Assembly: GCA_021814855.1 (NCBI GenBank)
Contig: JAKAHQ010000104.1
Coordinates: forward strand, 1-6,356
Reading direction: 5' to 3'
Length of the DNA stretch: 6,356 bases
DNA from: Bacteroidota bacterium
Lineage (GTDB): Bacteria > Bacteroidota > Ignavibacteria > Ignavibacteriales > Melioribacteraceae
The position numbers and the translations under genes were made by a program. Every line of letters begins with the position of its first letter. The stretch's first letter is position 1. Below are positions 5,980 to 6,356 of this stretch, one piece after another. Below the pieces are notes generated by a model, which was not told the DNA's origin, did no database searches, and saw only the letters and a program-made list of their open reading frames with translations.

Positions 5980-6341
5980 ATCAAGTATTTTAGTGAGTCC
6001 ATTTGTGCCAGTAACGGTTCTTTATATCCGTCTATAAAATGGCCGAGGTTAGCAAGGTCTTTAATGTGCAGTGTTTCAAATATGAAATCGCTTAACTCAA
6101 GCGATGTGTCCATACCCAAGCTGCCAATCTGAAGCTGCTGAGTCATGTAGTCCGCTAAATGAACTACGGAGCTAAGCACGGGACTGTTTTTAGATTCTTG
6201 CGGCGAATGATGACATGATACAATTTCGGTAATCAATTCGGGAATATTCCAGTTGTTTAACAGAATGGCCCCTATTGCACCGTGATACATTCCCAACACT
6301 TCCACTTCTGCTTCGGCAAACGTAGAGCCCTTGGCTATCAT
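5976..6341 (-). CDS. HDOD-domain protein, C-terminal part only (5' end lost at window edge)
   Basis: The 121 codons encode the second half of an HDOD domain and a short tail. Visible signatures are AEAEVEVLGMYHGAIGAILLNNWNIPELI (about 9-37), VSCHH (41-45) and SSVVHLADYM (57-66). Full HDOD proteins are usually well over 200 residues, so the N-terminal half, including the HD-like start of the domain, is missing. HDOD is an HD-related domain without proven hydrolase activity, found in signalling proteins, several of them linked to motility or chemotaxis. The apparent ATG at 6341 is preceded directly by an in-frame TAA, but both lie in the 19 terminal bases that duplicate an internal part of this gene in inverted form. 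The true frame probably continues upstream from about codon 2 (IAKGSTF). Its stop overlaps the next gene's start as ATGA. Confidence 0.85.
   Translation of the reverse strand: MIAKGSTFAEAEVEVLGMYHGAIGAILLNNWNIPELITEIVSCHHSPQESKNSPVLSSVVHLADYMTQQLQIGSLGMDTSLELSDFIFETLHIKDLANLGHFIDGYKEPLLAQMDSLKYLI
6144..6162. repeat. Inverted repeat, internal arm (within HDOD gene)
   Basis: The plus strand here reads catgtagtccgctaaatga, and its exact reverse complement forms the last 19 bases of the window. On the minus strand this arm encodes HLADYM, a conserved HDOD motif, so this is the native copy. The arms are 175 bases apart. Confidence 0.95.
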
Positions 6342-6356
6342 TTAGCGGACTACATG
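6338..6356. repeat. Inverted repeat, terminal arm (probable fold-back artefact)
   Basis: These bases are the exact reverse complement of 6144-6162 and run to the final base, so the true repeat may be longer. Here the plus strand, not the minus strand, reads His-Leu-Ala-Asp-Tyr-Met. The match stops at 6337. A 19-base match in about 6 kb is very unlikely by chance. Its place at the very end and the way it breaks a conserved domain favour an amplification or assembly chimera over a biological element. Confidence 0.8.

Noticed and set aside
6144..6356. Inverted repeat as a terminator, recombinase target or mobile-element end
   Set aside because: The arms are 175 bases apart, the inner arm is ordinary coding sequence for a conserved HDOD motif, there is no U-tract or transposase, and the outer arm ends at the window edge.

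Overview
The window is one stretch of a flagellar operon, read entirely on the minus strand. In transcription order (right to left) it holds: the C-terminal part of an HDOD-domain protein, a GAF protein with a degenerate histidine-kinase-like half, an unrecognised 195-residue membrane protein, flgF, flgG, flgA, flgH, flgI, and the first 66 codons of a flgJ-type rod-binding protein cut by the left edge. Genes overlap by ATGA or are separated by 1 to 23 bases. No gap is long enough to hold an obvious internal promoter or terminator, and no stretch of 300 bases lacks a gene. I saw no RNA gene, CRISPR array, insertion sequence or attachment site.

The organism is a flagellated diderm, because both the P-ring (FlgI) and L-ring (FlgH) proteins are encoded. 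The base composition is moderately AT-rich, and the signal peptides end in Gly-Gln or Ala-Gln, as is common in the Bacteroidota/Chlorobi/Ignavibacteria group. The HDOD and GAF proteins beside a flgFGAHIJ block would fit a motile Ignavibacteria-like lineage. That placement is inference and only moderately likely.

Region 1 to 4070 builds the distal part of the basal body. FlgF and FlgG are rod proteins. FlgA is the periplasmic chaperone for FlgI. FlgH and FlgI form the L and P rings, and FlgJ caps or assists the rod. FlgH has no cysteine, so it cannot be the usual lipoprotein. FlgI lacks the disulfide pair known from E. coli.

Region 4082 to 6341 is the less ordinary part. An HDOD protein, a GAF protein whose kinase half has lost the phospho-acceptor His, the catalytic Asn and the ATP-binding Asp and Gly residues, and a single-pass membrane protein are joined by ATGA overlaps and run directly into flgF. 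They look like a co-translated regulatory or scaffolding module for the flagellum; this is inference.

The last 19 bases of the window are an exact reverse complement of 6144-6162 inside the HDOD gene. They place a stop codon in frame directly ahead of the remaining HDOD reading frame. This looks like a fold-back chimera or assembly artefact at a contig end, so the apparent start of the HDOD gene should not be trusted.
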